A stretch of DNA of 64,000 bases from Chaetoderma sp. LZ-2023a. Taxonomy: Eukaryota; Mollusca; Caudofoveata; Chaetodermatida; Chaetodermatidae. Under the pieces are notes generated by a model. It was given only the letters and a program-made list of their open reading frames with translations. It ran no database searches and was not told the DNA's origin. The stretch is taken from NCBI GenBank assembly GCA_034401795.1, contig CM067367.1, forward strand, positions 83,812,814 to 83,876,813. The letters are read 5' to 3'. Every line of letters begins with the position of its first letter. Within the stretch, counting starts at the first letter, position 1. The translations under genes were made by a program, and so were the position numbers. Of the stretch, positions 1 through 12,254 are shown piece by piece.

Positions 1-3000
1 TTAGCTGGACGCCAAGGTATGGTGCTAGTTATGCGTTAGCTGGACGCCAAGGTTGGTGCTAGTTATGCGTTAGCTGGACGCCAAGGTATGGTGCTAGTTA
101 TACGTTAGCTGGACGCCAAGGTATGGTGCTAGTTATGCGTTAGCTGGACGCCAAGGTATGGTGCTAGTTATGCGTTAGCTGGACGCCAAGGTATGGTGCT
201 AGTTATGCGTTAGCTGGACGCCAAGGTATGGTGCTAGTTATGCGTTAGCTGGACGCCAAGGTATGGTGCTAGTTATGCGTTACCTGGACGCCAAGGTATA
301 GTGCTAGTTATGCGTTAGCTGGACGCCAAGGTATGGTGCTAGTTATGCGTTAGCTGGAGGCCAAGGTATGGTGCTAGTTATGCGTTAGCTGGACGCCAAG
401 GTATGGTGCTAGTTATGCGTTAGCTGGACGCCAAGGTATGGTGCTAGTTATGCGTTAGCTGGACGCCAAGGTATGGTGCTAGTTATGCGTTAGCTGGACG
501 CCAAGGTATGGTGCTAGTTATACGTTAGCTGGACGCCAAGGTATGGTGCTAGTTATGCGTTAGCTGGACGCCAAGGTATGGTGCTAGTTATGCGTTAGCT
601 GGACGCCAAGGTATGGTGCTGGTTATGCGTTAGCTGGACGCCAAGGTATGGTGCTAGTTATGCGTTAGCTGGACGCCAAGGTATGGTGCTAGTTATGCGT
701 TAGCTGGACGCCAAGGTATGGTGCTAGTTATGCGTTAGCTGGACGCCAAGGTATGGTGCTAGTTATACGTTAGCTGGACGCCAAGGTATGGTGCTAGTTA
801 TGCGTTAGCTGGACGCCAAGGTATGGTGCTAGTTATGCGTTAGCTGGACGCCACGGTATGGTGCTAGATATACGTTAGCTGGACGCCAAGGTATGGCGCT
901 AGTTATACGTTAGCTGGACGCCAAGGTATGGCGCTAGTTATACGTTAGCTGGACGCCAAGGTATGACGCTAGTCATACGTTAGCTGGACACCAAGGTATG
1001 GTGCTAGTTATACGTTAGCTGGACACCAAGGTATGGTGCTAGTTATGCGTTAGCTGGACACCAAGGTATGGTGCTAGTTATGCGTTAGCTGGACACCAAG
1101 GTATGGTGCTAGTTATGCGTTAGCTGGACACCAAGGTATGGTGCTAGTTATGCGTTAGCTGGACGCCAAGGTATGGTGCTAGTTATGCGTTAGCTGGACG
1201 CCACGGTATGGTGCTAGTTATGCGTTAGCTAGACGCCAAGGTATGGTGCTAGTTATGCGTTAGCTGGACGCCAAGGTATGGTGCTAGTTATGCGTTAGCT
1301 GGACGCCAAGGTATGGTGCTAGTTATGCGTTAGCTGGACGCCAAGGTATGGTGCTAGTTATGCGTTAGCTGGACGCCAAGGTATGGTGCTAGTTATGCGT
1401 TAGCTGGACGCCAAGGTTGGTGCTAGTTATGCGTTAGCTGGACGCCAAGGTATGGTGCTAGTTATGCGTTAGCTGGGCGCCAAGGTATGGTGCTAGTTAT
1501 GCGTTAGCTGGACGCCAAGGTATGGTGCTAGTTATGCGTTAGCTGGACGCCAAGGTATGGTGCTAGTTATGCCTTAGCTGGACGCCAAGGTATGGTGCTA
1601 GTTATGCGCTAGCTGGACGCCAAGGTATGGTGCTAGTTATGCGTTAGCTGGACGCCAAGGTATAGTGCTAGTTATGCGTTAGCTGGACGCCAAGGTATGG
1701 TGCTAGTTATGCGTTAGCTGGAGGCCAAGGTATGGTGCTAGTTATGCGTTAGCTGGACGCCAAGGTATGGTGCTAGTTATGCGTTAGCTGGACGCCAAGG
1801 TATGGTGCTAGTTATGCGTTAGCTGGACGCCAAGGTATGGTGCTAGTTATGCGTTAGCTGGACGCCAAGGTATGGTGCTAGTTATGCGTTAGCTGGACGC
1901 CAAGGTATGGTGCTAGTTATGCGTTAGCTGGACGCCAAGGTATGGTGCTAGTTATGCGTTAGCTGGACGCCAAGGTATAGTGCTAGTTATGCGTTAGCTG
2001 GACGCCAAGGTATGGTGCTAGTTATGCGTTAGCTGGAGGCCAAGGTATGGTGCTAGTTATGCGTTAGCTGGACGCCAAGGTATGGTGCTAGTTATGCGTT
2101 AGCTGGACGCCAAGGTATGGTGCTAGTTATGCGTTAGCTGGACGCCAAGGTATGGTGCTAGTTATGCGTTAGCTGGACGCCAAGGTATGGTGCTAGTTAT
2201 ACGTTAGCTGGACGCCAAGGTATGGTGCTAGTTATGCGTTAGCTGGACGCCAAGGTATGGTGCTAGTTATGCGTTAGCTGGACGCCACGGTATGGTGCTA
2301 GATATACGTTAGCTGGACGCCAAAGTATGGCGCTAGTTATACGTTAGCTGGACGCCAAGGTATGGCGCTAGTTATACGTTAGCTGGACGCCAAGGTATGA
2401 CGCTAGTCATACGTTAGCTGGACACCAAGGTATGGTGCTAGTTATACGTTAGCTGGACACCAAGGTATGGTGCTAGTTATGCGTTAGCTGGACACCAAGG
2501 TATGGTGCTAGTTATGCGTTAGCTGGACACCAAGGTATGGTGCTAGTTATGCGCTAGTTGGACACCAAGGTATGGTGCTAGTTATGCGTTAGCTGGACGC
2601 CAAGGTATGGTGCTAGTTATGCGTTAGCTGGACGCCACGGTATGGTGCTAGTTATGCGTTAGCTGGACACCAAGGTATGGTGCTAGTTATGCGTTAGCTG
2701 GACACCAAGGTATGGTGCTAGTTATGCGTTAGCTGGACACCAAGGTATGGTGCTAGTTATGCGTTAGCTGGACACCAAGGTATGGTGCTAGTTATGCGTT
2801 AGCTGGACACCAAGGTATGGTGCTAGTTATGCGTTAGCTGGACGCCAAGGTATGGTGCTAGTTATGCGTTAGCTGGACGCCACGGTATGGTGCTAGTTAT
2901 GCGTTAGCTAGACGCCAAGGTATGGTGCTAGTTATGCGTTAGCTGGACGCCAAGGTATGGTGCTAGTTATGCGTTAGCTGGACGCCAAGGTATGGTGCTA

Positions 3001-5692
3001 GTTATGCGTTAGCTGGACGCCAAGGTATGGTGCTAGTTATGCGTTAGCTGGACGCCAAGGTATGGTGCTAGTTATGCGTTAGCTGGACGCCAAGGTTGGT
3101 GCTAGTTATGCGTTAGCTGGACGCCAAGGTATGGTGCTAGTTATGCGTTAGCTGGGCGCCAAGGTATGGTGCTAGTTATGCGTTAGCTGGACGCCAAGGT
3201 ATGGTGCTAGTTATGCGTTAGCTGGACGCCAAGGTATGGTGCTAGTTATGCCTTAGCTGGACGCCAAGGTATGGTGCTAGTTATGCGCTAGCTGGACGCC
3301 AAGGTATGGTGCTAGTTATGCGTTAGCTGGACGCCAAGGTATAGTGCTAGTTATGCGTTAGCTGGACGCCAAGGTATGGTGCTAGTTATGCGTTAGCTGG
3401 AGGCCAAGGTATGGTGCTAGTTATGCGTTAGCTGGACGCCAAGGTATGGTGCTAGTTATGCGTTAGCTGGACGCCAAGGTATGGTGCTAGTTATGCGTTA
3501 GCTGGACGCCAAGGTATGGTGCTAGTTATGCGTTAGCTGGACGCCAAGGTATGGTGCTAGTTATGCGTTAGCTGGACGCCAAGGTATGGTGCTAGTTATG
3601 CGTTAGCTGGACGCCAAGGTATGGTGCTAGTTATGCGTTAGCTGGACGCCAAGGTATAGTGCTAGTTATGCGTTAGCTGGACGCCAAGGTATGGTGCTAG
3701 TTATGCGTTAGCTGGAGGCCAAGGTATGGTGCTAGTTATGCGTTAGCTGGACGCCAAGGTATGGTGCTAGTTATGCGTTAGCTGGACGCCAAGGTATGGT
3801 GCTAGTTATGCGTTAGCTGGACGCCAAGGTATGGTGCTAGTTATGCGTTAGCTGGACGCCAAGGTATGGTGCTAGTTATACGTTAGCTGGACGCCAAGGT
3901 ATGGTGCTAGTTATGCGTTAGCTGGACGCCAAGGTATGGTGCTAGTTATGCGTTAGCTGGACGCCACGGTATGGTGCTAGATATACGTTAGCTGGACGCC
4001 AAAGTATGGCGCTAGTTATACGTTAGCTGGACGCCAAGGTATGGCGCTAGTTATACGTTAGCTGGACGCCAAGGTATGACGCTAGTCATACGTTAGCTGG
4101 ACACCAAGGTATGGTGCTAGTTATACGTTAGCTGGACACCAAGGTATGGTGCTAGTTATGCGTTAGCTGGACACCAAGGTATGGTGCTAGTTATGCGTTA
4201 GCTGGACACCAAGGTATGGTGCTAGTTATGCGCTAGTTGGACACCAAGGTATGGTGCTAGTTATGCGTTAGCTGGACGCCAAGGTATGGTGCTAGTTATG
4301 CGTTAGCTGGACGCCACGGTATGGTGCTAGTTATGCGTTAGCTAGACGCCAAGGTATGGTGCTAGTTATGCGTTAGCTGGACGCCAAGGTATGGTGCTAG
4401 TTATGCGTTAGCTGGACGCCAAGGTATGGTGCTAGTTATGCGTTAGCTGGACGCCAAGGTATGGTGCTAGTTATGCGTTAGCTGGACGCCAAGGTATGGT
4501 GCTAGTTATGCGTTAGCTGGACGCCAAGGTTGGTGCTAGTTATGCGTTAGCTGGACGCCAAGGTATGGTGCTAGTTATGCGTTAGCTGGGCGCCAAGGTA
4601 TGGTGCTAGTTATGCGTTAGCTGGACGCCAAGGTATGGTGCTAGTTATGCGTTAGCTGGACGCCAAGGTATGGTGCTAGTTATGCCTTAGCTGGACGCCA
4701 AGGTATGGTGCTAGTTATGCGTTAGCTGGACGCCAAGGTATGGTGCTAGTTATGCGTTAGCTGGACGCCAAGGTATAGTGCTAGTTATGCGCTAGCTGGA
4801 CGCCAAGGTATGGTGCTAGTTATGCGTTACCTGGAGGCCAAGGTATGGTGCTAGTTATGCGTTAGCTGGACGCCAAGGTATGGTGCTAGTTATGCGTTAG
4901 CTGGACGCCAAGGTATGGTGCTAGTTATGCGTTAGCTGGACGCCAAGGTATGGTGCTGGTTATGCGTTAGCTGGACGCCAAGGTATGGTGCTAGTTATGC
5001 GTTAGCTGGACGCCAAGGTATGGTGCTGGTTATGCGTTAGCTGGACGCCAAGGTATGGTGCTAGTTATGCGTTAGCTGGACGCCAAGGTATGGTGCTGGT
5101 TATGCGTTAGCTGGACGCCAAGGTATGGTGCTAGTTATGCGTTAGCTGGACGCCAAGGTATGGTGCTAGTTATGCGTTAGCTGGACGCCAAGGTATGGTG
5201 CTAGTTATGCGTTAGCTGGACGCCAAGTTATGGTACTAGTTATACGTTAGCTGGACGCCAAGGTATGGTGCTAGTTATGCGTTAGCTGGACGCCAAGGTA
5301 TGGTGCTAGTTATGCGTTAGCTGGACGCCAAGGTATGGTGCTAGTTATGCGTTAGCTGGACGCCAAGGTATGGTGCTAGTTATGCGTTAGCTGGACGCCA
5401 AGGTATGGTGCTAGTTATGCGTTAGCTGGACGCCAAGGTATGGTGCTAGTTATGCGTTAGCTGGACGCCAAGGTATGGTGCTAGTTATGCGTTAGCTGGA
5501 CGCCAAGGTATGGTGCTAGTTATGCGTTAGCTGGACGCCAAGGTATGGTGCTAGTTATGCGTTAGCTGGACGCCAAGGTATGGTGCTAGTTATGCGTTAG
5601 CTGGACGCCAAGGTATGGTGCTAGTTATGCGTTAGCTGGACGCCAAGGTATGGTGCTAGTTATGCGTTAGCTGGACGCCAAGGTATGGTGCT
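1..5692. repeat. 35-bp satellite DNA array (about 162 copies)
   Basis: The monomer starts TTAGCTGGACGCCAAGG and ends GCTAGTTATGCG, 35 bp, repeated head to tail from the first base of the window, so the left edge is not seen. Copies are nearly identical. Variants (CCACGG, GGCGCT, GACACC, GAGGCC, GGGCGC, a 34-bp copy with GGTTGG) recur in the same order, showing higher-order units of about 41 and 48 monomers. Every monomer carries stop codons, so it is not coding. Its reverse complement contains the codons of an RT motif, APYLGVQLTHN, continuing the frame of the RT fragment at 5693-5874. Confidence 0.98.
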
Positions 5693-5874
5693 GCCTTGCA
5701 TTCCTCCAACAGATCCCCGCTCATGGTGTAGTGTGTGCTAATGCACGTTCTTCATTGGGTGAGTTTGAGGATGTTGCACTTCGAGACATTAAATTTCATC
5801 TGCCATCTTTCCGTCCAGACCATGAGGGTGTCTAAGTCTGCTTGGAGAGCTTGTTGATCCTCAGGTGTGTCTAG
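5693..5874 (-). pseudogene. Non-LTR retrotransposon RT C-terminal fragment next to satellite
   Basis: Reading the minus strand gives LDTPEDQQALQADLD, then LMVWTERWQMKFNVSKC, then YTMSGDLLEECKAA, and continues into the satellite as PYLGVQLTHN. This is the stretch after the catalytic YADD of Jockey/CR1-type reverse transcriptases, where W..RWQM.FN..KC and KYLGV.L are conserved. One in-frame TGA lies at 5752-5754. The catalytic part upstream and the part after YLGV are absent on this side, so it is a dead fragment. Homology fades beyond about 5875. Clade assignment is uncertain. Confidence 0.8.
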
Positions 5875-8212
5875 GCAATAAGGTAGGCCTAGGCCTATAT
5901 CACTTACAGCTCTGATTACGCCAGTAATAATTGTTAAAATCTAGACGCTTACTGACTACCAATACTATGTGTTCAATTTACATTCGATTAACTGCAATAC
6001 ATGTGTGTGGTACAGTAATTGATTAATTAATAGTTCGATCATCAGACTTATCATTTGTTTATTCCTTGCGCATTGAACAACTAGATATATATCTTTGTTA
6101 ACAAGGTAAATAATATGAATAATATGCGATTATTTTTTAGATACTTGGTGAAAACGGTTGCTGGCAACGATAGCAAAACTCAATCAATTAGCCTCATTTT
6201 AAAATTCTGATGACAATGCACTCAATGAGCTGTGTCGTTTCCCCCGGATATGATACATACCTGTAATGCTCATTGTGGCCTGTTACAAGGCGATGTGTGG
6301 GGTAGGGGCATCGGTAACAGTGTATGGGCGTGGTTGGAGCGTCGACATAATGTAACACAAACTGACTGGTCAAGGTGATCGTTAACTTGTGATCTTAACT
6401 TGAAAGACTTGTCTAAGTATGGAGTGTGGTACTTAGACGTATTGTAATAACTCGCGTTTACGGAAATAAAACAACAAAAAACATGTTTGTTTTGAATCTT
6501 CATTACGACAATTTAAGATGACAAGTTAACATCACTCGCGATGTGGTCTACCTGTTTAGACTAGGCGTTGGTTTAAACAATCTTAGATATAAATAATCAT
6601 GTGATTTTACAGAATTGATATGAATGATCACACGGCATGAAACTCATCTATTACACGCTGAACAAGTGTCCATCATGTATACATAAATTAAAGAAGGAAA
6701 TCATTTTATATCGGGTATTTGATAGATAAAAAATCCGCATTTTCCGTGTAAATCCGGCCCATTGTCTGACAACACCCACAGTGAAACAGCCAAGGGTGTG
6801 TTTTTCTCAGAGAGATAGACACCCGACATGTTACTACCGCGTCCCATTTGTAGTGCGTCGCACCCATATCGCATCATCGCCCCTTTCACATCGGCCGTGT
6901 AGCATGGGTTAAGTCTGAGGACAACAATGACGTGACTGTCCCACGCACCCTCTGCTGCTCGGCGCCCGGGATAGGTTGGCTACAAACAAGTTTTCTCAGC
7001 AGTATAATGAGTCGACAGAACGACTTCGTTTTCTGCGGGTCCGAGCGCGCATTCGTTCGTGCCCAGAGGCGTTATCTCCAGTGACGTCCAAAGCCATGCT
7101 GCAGATGCCCTCCCTTTGGGTGGATCATAGGTAGTAAGGGTGTGGTTGGTGCGCTTCCCTCAAAGCCCAATGAATCAGAAAAGAGTTCAATCCTGTCGAA
7201 ATATGAGCGTGAACACAATTCAAACTGTGACACATTTGCGGAAGTTTGCGCAACTCTCAGATGAGGAAGCCAATCAGCGTGCGAGGGATAGGGGTGGGGG
7301 GTGGGGTGGAATGAAGTTAACCACGTGACCAGCGTCTATGCAGAAAGATCATTTACTGGAAATAGACAAGGCTTCATCGCACGGTGATTGAAGAACCTTC
7401 CGTAAAGCCGGGCAATTCTGTTCCGGAAAATGCAAACACGTTTCCCATCAGTGTATTCATCCAGAGACGGGAATTATTCATACATTTTGTAATTGGCTTA
7501 ATGTACACACTGCTGGCATGTAGGTCAGTGGCATACAGATATGAACCCTTTTAGTGCAAAGAGAGTATGCCATCGCGGTAACTTCCTCCAAGCCACCGGC
7601 GGGGAGGAAGTATGCACGGGCACATACTCCGGGGACGAGGGTTCGGCTTCCGCCCACGGGACATACCAGGGAGGACAGGCAGCCCCTACTCGCAGTGTCA
7701 ATTTGTAAAGGAGAAAACTTGACCTTTGTAAATCAGATTTAATAATAGTGCTGGACCAAGAGAGAAGATTGTCAATTTACGACAGGGATCCTAATCGCAA
7801 TTTGGAATGAGTTTCATAAACAATTCTAGGTGGACGTTTGGTCTAATATGAAACACATGTTACAGGTTCTTACCTGTCTCATTACTGCAAGCCATCAGAC
7901 AATAATTTTAATGGGTCATAACTCTGGACTGCCTTTGCCACCAATCACTTTCAGTTAAATTGTTTTCAAATTATTATGCAGATCTCGAACTAAACCCCAT
8001 GGAAAATGTAGTCCGCAGAAATTCCAACAGACAGACAGTTAAATACCTGATCACATAATCATAATAAATATCAAAACTTGAGCATGATACACCGTCGTAT
8101 TCCATAAACCATTTTTCTCATCATTGAATGTATTGTCAAGAGGAGTGAAATAATTAAGTTATTTAGGTAACCTCAAGGCAGTGTTAAACAAGGGGCACAA
8201 GGGGTCTGTATT
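5875..8212. other. No gene recognised
   Basis: Mostly AT-rich. TAGGCCTA occurs twice, overlapping, at 5884-5897. A more GC- and CpG-rich patch at about 6890-7320 has a CCAAT-type box near 7269 but no convincing exon. A stretch at 7815-8040 resembles 29345-29450 and is probably a degenerate dispersed repeat. The short open frames here look like chance. Confidence 0.4.
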
Positions 8213-8416
8213 GCTCACCTGGATCATAGGCATTTCAACTAGAAAAGCCATCGGCTATAAGTAGAACCCTAAGGTTTTGTCCAGAATTGCAACAAGAACA
8301 AGTATGCGTCCTAATAAATTTGGTTAAAGTCAATTCAGTGATTCTCAATTACTTTATGATCCAACAGATGCCATGACATAAGCTCACTTGGCCATTCGTG
8401 GCAAGGTGAGCTAAAA
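8213..8416. repeat. Dispersed GGTGAGC-type repeat
   Basis: The segment opens with GCTCACCTGG and closes with CCAAGGTGAGCTAAAA-like sequence in inverted orientation, about 200 bp apart. A relative lies at 46697-46905. Repeats with GGTGAGC ends are, from general knowledge, common in mollusc genomes. It is probably a short non-autonomous element. Confidence 0.5.
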
Positions 8417-8541
8417 ATGAGACAAAACCGACAAGATTAGGTCATGTTTTGGACGGGAGTTGTCTTCCTTAGGTTAGAATGCAATGATGTATGATATAAG
8501 CATCCATCCAAAAAAAAAATAAGAAAAAAAGATCCATCCAT

Positions 8542-8617
8542 GATAACGCAGCTTACTGGGCCGATGCTGGGCCGATACCGGTTGGATACTGAAATCGGCC
8601 CAGTAAGCTACGTTATC
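8542..8617. repeat. Short perfect-arm hairpin, GATAACG ends
   Basis: GATAACGCAGCTTACTGGGC on the left pairs with CAGTAAGCTACGTTATC on the right, with TCGGCCC continuing the stem, around a short GC-rich loop that repeats GGGCCGAT. Similar CCGGTACTGGG-type words form the tandem array at 53820-54120. Confidence 0.7.
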
Positions 8618-9107
8618 TGGGATTTTATTGCTAAGCTATGCCCACATTTTGTCCGCGTTGGGATCGATCGAACCGTAAATTCCCAGAATCCTATTTTCAA
8701 GGCAAACGATACAGATACGATGCTGAATATTAAAAAAATAATTTGATTGGCTGTTGTTGCTGCCTATTAAATAGTAAAGACATACAATTCGTACGCTTGA
8801 TGGACTATAGTCAATTTCCATAATGGAGCTAAATACACATTTTGATTGTAACCTCATCCTGCATGTGGTGTAGTTTATTGTGACGTTCTATTCTTGAGTG
8901 ATATAGCTGATTTATTAATCTACTTGCATTTGGTGTTGTTTAACCCCGCCCCCACCCCACCCACGGGTTCATCCGTTCAAGAACGAAACAGTTGATGTCA
9001 TCTGAATCACAGGGTTCGGGAGAGTTGATAGAGTCTTTGCACTAGAGTCTGAAGCCATTAGTAATGGGGCTTTCCCATTTTTAGTCATGCCCCCATCGCT
9101 AGTTAAG

Positions 9108-9231
9108 CTCCACACACAGCTGGCTCGTGTTGGAATCGAGCGATCTCTGAACTCCCTGACTATCAATTTCCAGAAAAATATTCCGGTAAGCTGTTGAATA
9201 TTTTGAAACTAATATGACTGGGTGTTGCTGC
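9108..9231 (+). repeat. Dispersed repeat, ATCGAGCGATC...GAATATTTTGAAAC family
   Basis: Contains ATCGAGCGATCTCTGAACTC, CTATCAATTTCCAG and then TTGAATATTTTGAAACTAA followed by TGACTGGGTGTTGCTGCTG. The first part recurs inverted at 14875-14960. A diverged copy lies at 8655-8760. The second part recurs at 11165-11205, 13505-13550, 13930-13970 and 14805-14848. It is a multi-copy short element with no coding capacity; whether it is a SINE or a MITE is unclear. Confidence 0.6.
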
Positions 9232-9239
9232 TGTCTGTT

Positions 9240-9620
9240 TTTGATGGCCTTCGAAAACGGGTTATTTTTGTCCGCTAAGATGTCAAAAAGCGCCCATATG
9301 ACATAAGGTGGGAAGGAATAGGGGCTTGGGAACATTGCCATACAATGAGAAAGCATAATTTCTTCAAATTTGTTATTTAGTGACATATTTACACTTTTAT
9401 ATGCATTTATTCGTGGCAAACGACCAGCGTCAGCCATTTTGAAATTTACGCAAATTTTGCACTAACCATCTGACCCGAGCTTGGGTGCTCGGTCGACTAT
9501 AGTTGACTAGCTAGTTAACTAGTTTGTTCAACTGGGAATCTAGTTAGCTATGGTTAGGAGTCGAACTTGACCCCAGTTAACATACAAACCCCGTCTAACT
9601 TCTAGGTACGGTACAGTAAT
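9240..9620 (+). repeat. Dispersed repeat copy A, inverted partner at 43200-43650
   Basis: The segment runs from GGGTTATTTTTGTCCGC and GATGTCAAAAAGC through GTGGGAAGGAATAGGGGC to TCGACTATAGTTGACTAGC and GTTAACTAG. The reverse complement of the same words, in the same order, is present at 43200-43650, with diverged spacing. The TAGTTGACTAGCTAGTTAACT end is nearly self-complementary. Confidence 0.6.
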
Positions 9621-10180
9621 AACAAATGTATCAGATACATATTTCAAAGTTAACTACGACCGTGGTATGAGCCTTTTTAAAAAACTTATAGATTTACTGA
9701 AGTTAAGATTCCGGTGTCCGTGTTGGTAAACAAAGTTGACGTCCGCCTACAGGGGACATAGTTGAGGATGACGTCACATACTACAGTGACAGATAGGATC
9801 TATCCATTTATTGGGTATGTTACTGGATGAAATAAATATTTTTATAACAGTAATGTTGTTTTGTTGGCTGTTATGGTCGTTTGAGGCCCGACTCAAGACG
9901 TGTGCCGACTGAAACTCGCCATTTTCATTTTGCAGCCCGTGCATAGTGAAAATGAAGGGATTCAATCACATAAGAAGGGCCTCAAATGATCATATAATAA
10001 CACCCAAACAAAACAACGCCATTACTATTATTATTAATTTACTGTGTACGTTTAGCCATCTGTTACTTCTTGATTTCACTGTCGTCTGTGAGGGGTCAGA
10101 TTGCAAGATAAATTAAAACGTAACTGTTTGTCAAATCTGTGTAGAGCTGTAGGCTAATTTATGTTAGCAGTATTTTAATT
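9621..10180. other. No gene recognised
   Basis: AT-rich DNA without a recognisable gene or repeat boundary. It leads into the trinucleotide microsatellite. Confidence 0.4.
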
Positions 10181-10203
10181 GTTACTACTACTATTACTAC
10201 TAT

Positions 10204-10298
<95 letters not shown>

Positions 10299-10299
10299 T

Positions 10300-10376
<77 letters not shown>

Positions 10377-10382
10377 TTACTT

Positions 10383-10447
<65 letters not shown>

Positions 10448-10455
10448 TTACTACT
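10181..10455. repeat. (ACT)n microsatellite
   Basis: About 90 nearly perfect TAC/ACT units with a few TATTAC interruptions. Open frames reading poly-Leu, poly-Tyr or poly-Val across it are artefacts of the repeat. Confidence 0.98.
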
Positions 10456-11475
10456 GCACTGCGCAGCCCACTGTGATAATACACTACTTCGCAATAAAAT
10501 GGCGTTTAACCGCCACCCGCTTCAATTTTTAATTGCGCCTAAAATATTTAGTAAAGTGTTGCCAGTATTCGCTATGTTGCCATAATTATTGGCTGCATGT
10601 ATTTCGTTAATTAGATACGCCGTTCTACTATAATGAATGCTACGAGTAATTCATTTCATATCGATATGTTGATTTCAGTATTTGACACGCTTGTCACGTT
10701 GAAAGGCGACAGATACATATTTTCAGGTCGTGATGAAATGTACACCATTATGATGACTATACACATATGTACATGTACAGGTTTGGCATTATGTTCTAAG
10801 GAGATGACAACAGTCCTGTTTATTTACGATAAATATAATCTCAAACTCATCTCCAGTTAATACCAAAGTTATCAACAAAGTTTATTACTGATAATTTTGA
10901 AATCGCTAACGTTCCTTCAATGATATTTTGAAAACGAGTTTGACACTTTTGATATCAGTTGGTAACGAATTTTAAATCATCTATTAATATTATTGAACAT
11001 GAATTCTTACCTGTGCGTGCAGTAATCTAATAAGTCCCTTATGCTGGGTTTATAACTAACTGCATATATAACAAGATGGAAGAGGTAATTCTATGCACCC
11101 TTTGCCCCGTTACATCCTACTGTACCGGGATATCACTATCAAGGCAATTATACAGGCAAGCATTTGCATTGATATTTTAAAACTAATTTTCCTGGAAGCT
11201 GTTGCTGCTTTAGTGTTAGAGTTAACCGTAACACTAGCCCTAGTCTTAGGTAGCAACAGCTTACAATCAGATTAGCTTAAAGTTGTCAACAACATATAAT
11301 TTCTTACAAGGCATACCATGTTCATACCGTTATTAAAATGATTAAGGTATCAACAAAGCGATCACATTACTTCCTTTACGCATTAATTACTTACCAGTGA
11401 TTAACAAGTGAACGAGTTTTAACCCTTACCACTGTCGTGTCCAAACTTTAAAGTTTCAAATTAAATTAAAAGATG
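10456..11475. other. No gene recognised; one dispersed-motif copy
   Basis: A degenerate GATATTTTAAAACTAATTTT...GCTGTTGCTGC copy lies at 11165-11205 and CAACAGCTTAC-type sequence follows at 11260, suggesting a decayed hairpin of the family at 9108-9231. Nothing else is recognised. Confidence 0.4.
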
Positions 11476-11573
11476 AACTGGTGTTAATTTTTCAACAAAT
11501 TTGGTGGGAGATGGTGCTGTCGTAGACAGCAACATCTTCAACCAAAATTGTTAAAAAAGAATTTACACCAGTT
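11476..11573. repeat. About 100-bp hairpin with long arms
   Basis: The left arm, AACTGGTGTTAATTTTTCAAC to GATGGTGCTGTC, pairs with GACAGCAACATC to ACACCAGTTT on the right, leaving a 3-4 nt loop. A few mismatches and bulges break the stem. The size and shape recall a pre-miRNA or a minimal foldback MITE. I see no second full copy. Confidence 0.7.
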
Positions 11574-11859
11574 TCCTTGATATTGCCACAGTAAAAGATA
11601 GAATATTGATATCAGAGTGATACGGGTTAATTGATTAATGTTCATAAATGACCCGCATTATTTGCAGGTGATAATTAATGTTGCCGGACGTGGCGAGACT
11701 AATACATTATCATCTCATTAATCTAATAGAGGCGGTGGTTAGAGGTGATACGGTCAAAACAATCTAATAGACTTACCTAGTGCACTGTGTAAGTCTAATA
11801 CGATTTAAGAAAAACCTAATTAATGTGATAATTTTTAGATTTGGAACGGATCTCTAAAG

Positions 11860-11995
11860 CGTGGGGGTGGGGTGGGGCTGGGCCTGTGGGGTGGGCTGGG
11901 GGTGGGGTTGGGGGGTGGTGGCTGGAGCCCCACCATTTTATGAGGGCGTGTGTGTGTGGGGGGCGGTGCTCTTGCGGGGTGGGGGGGGGGGGGTG
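11860..11995. repeat. G-rich tract, quadruplex-prone
   Basis: Many GGGG and GGGTGGGG runs on the plus strand including a run of about 10 G near 11981-11990. This could form G-quadruplexes. Open frames on either strand here reflect base composition. Confidence 0.8.
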
Positions 11996-12044
11996 GCAGA
12001 GCCCCCTCATTAAAATGGTCTTGTACTATAAAAAATATAGGCGC

Positions 12045-12150
12045 TTCTTTATTCATCAGAACGCAGGAAACGGCTTCTCAGAGCATCTAAATTTTACAAT
12101 TTGTTTGGGGTTCCCGGCCCTTCATATTATTTTAAGTAAGCCTTTAAACC
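12045..12150 (+). repeat. Dispersed repeat, TCTCAGAGCATCTAAATTTT family, copy 1
   Basis: CGCAGGAAACGGCTTCTCAG followed by AGCATCTAAATTTTACAAT and a short G/C-rich stretch. Related words recur at 12255-12375, 47205-47260 and near 55215-55330, so this is a multi-copy element with degenerate ends. Confidence 0.55.
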
Positions 12151-12254
12151 CAGACTTAAGTGGGTAAACTGCAACCTGACCCTCAATACCACCATAAATT
12201 GGTAGTGAAATATAAAAGATGAAAAATGAAAAATTAAAAAGTGAAAGCGGAATC

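Noticed and set aside
1..5692. CRISPR array
   Set aside because: Repeats are 35 bp but directly abutting with no spacers, in a eukaryotic context; it is a satellite.
6890..7330. Promoter or first exon
   Set aside because: Only a GC/CpG-rich patch and a CCAAT-type box; no start codon context, splice site or coding frame that I can support.
10159..10532. Poly-Leu, poly-Tyr, poly-Val frames
   Set aside because: Produced by the (ACT)n microsatellite; the same applies at 26992-27344 and 22495-23359.
11816..12167. Gly/Trp-rich and Pro/His-rich frames on opposite strands
   Set aside because: Base-composition effect of a G-rich tract.
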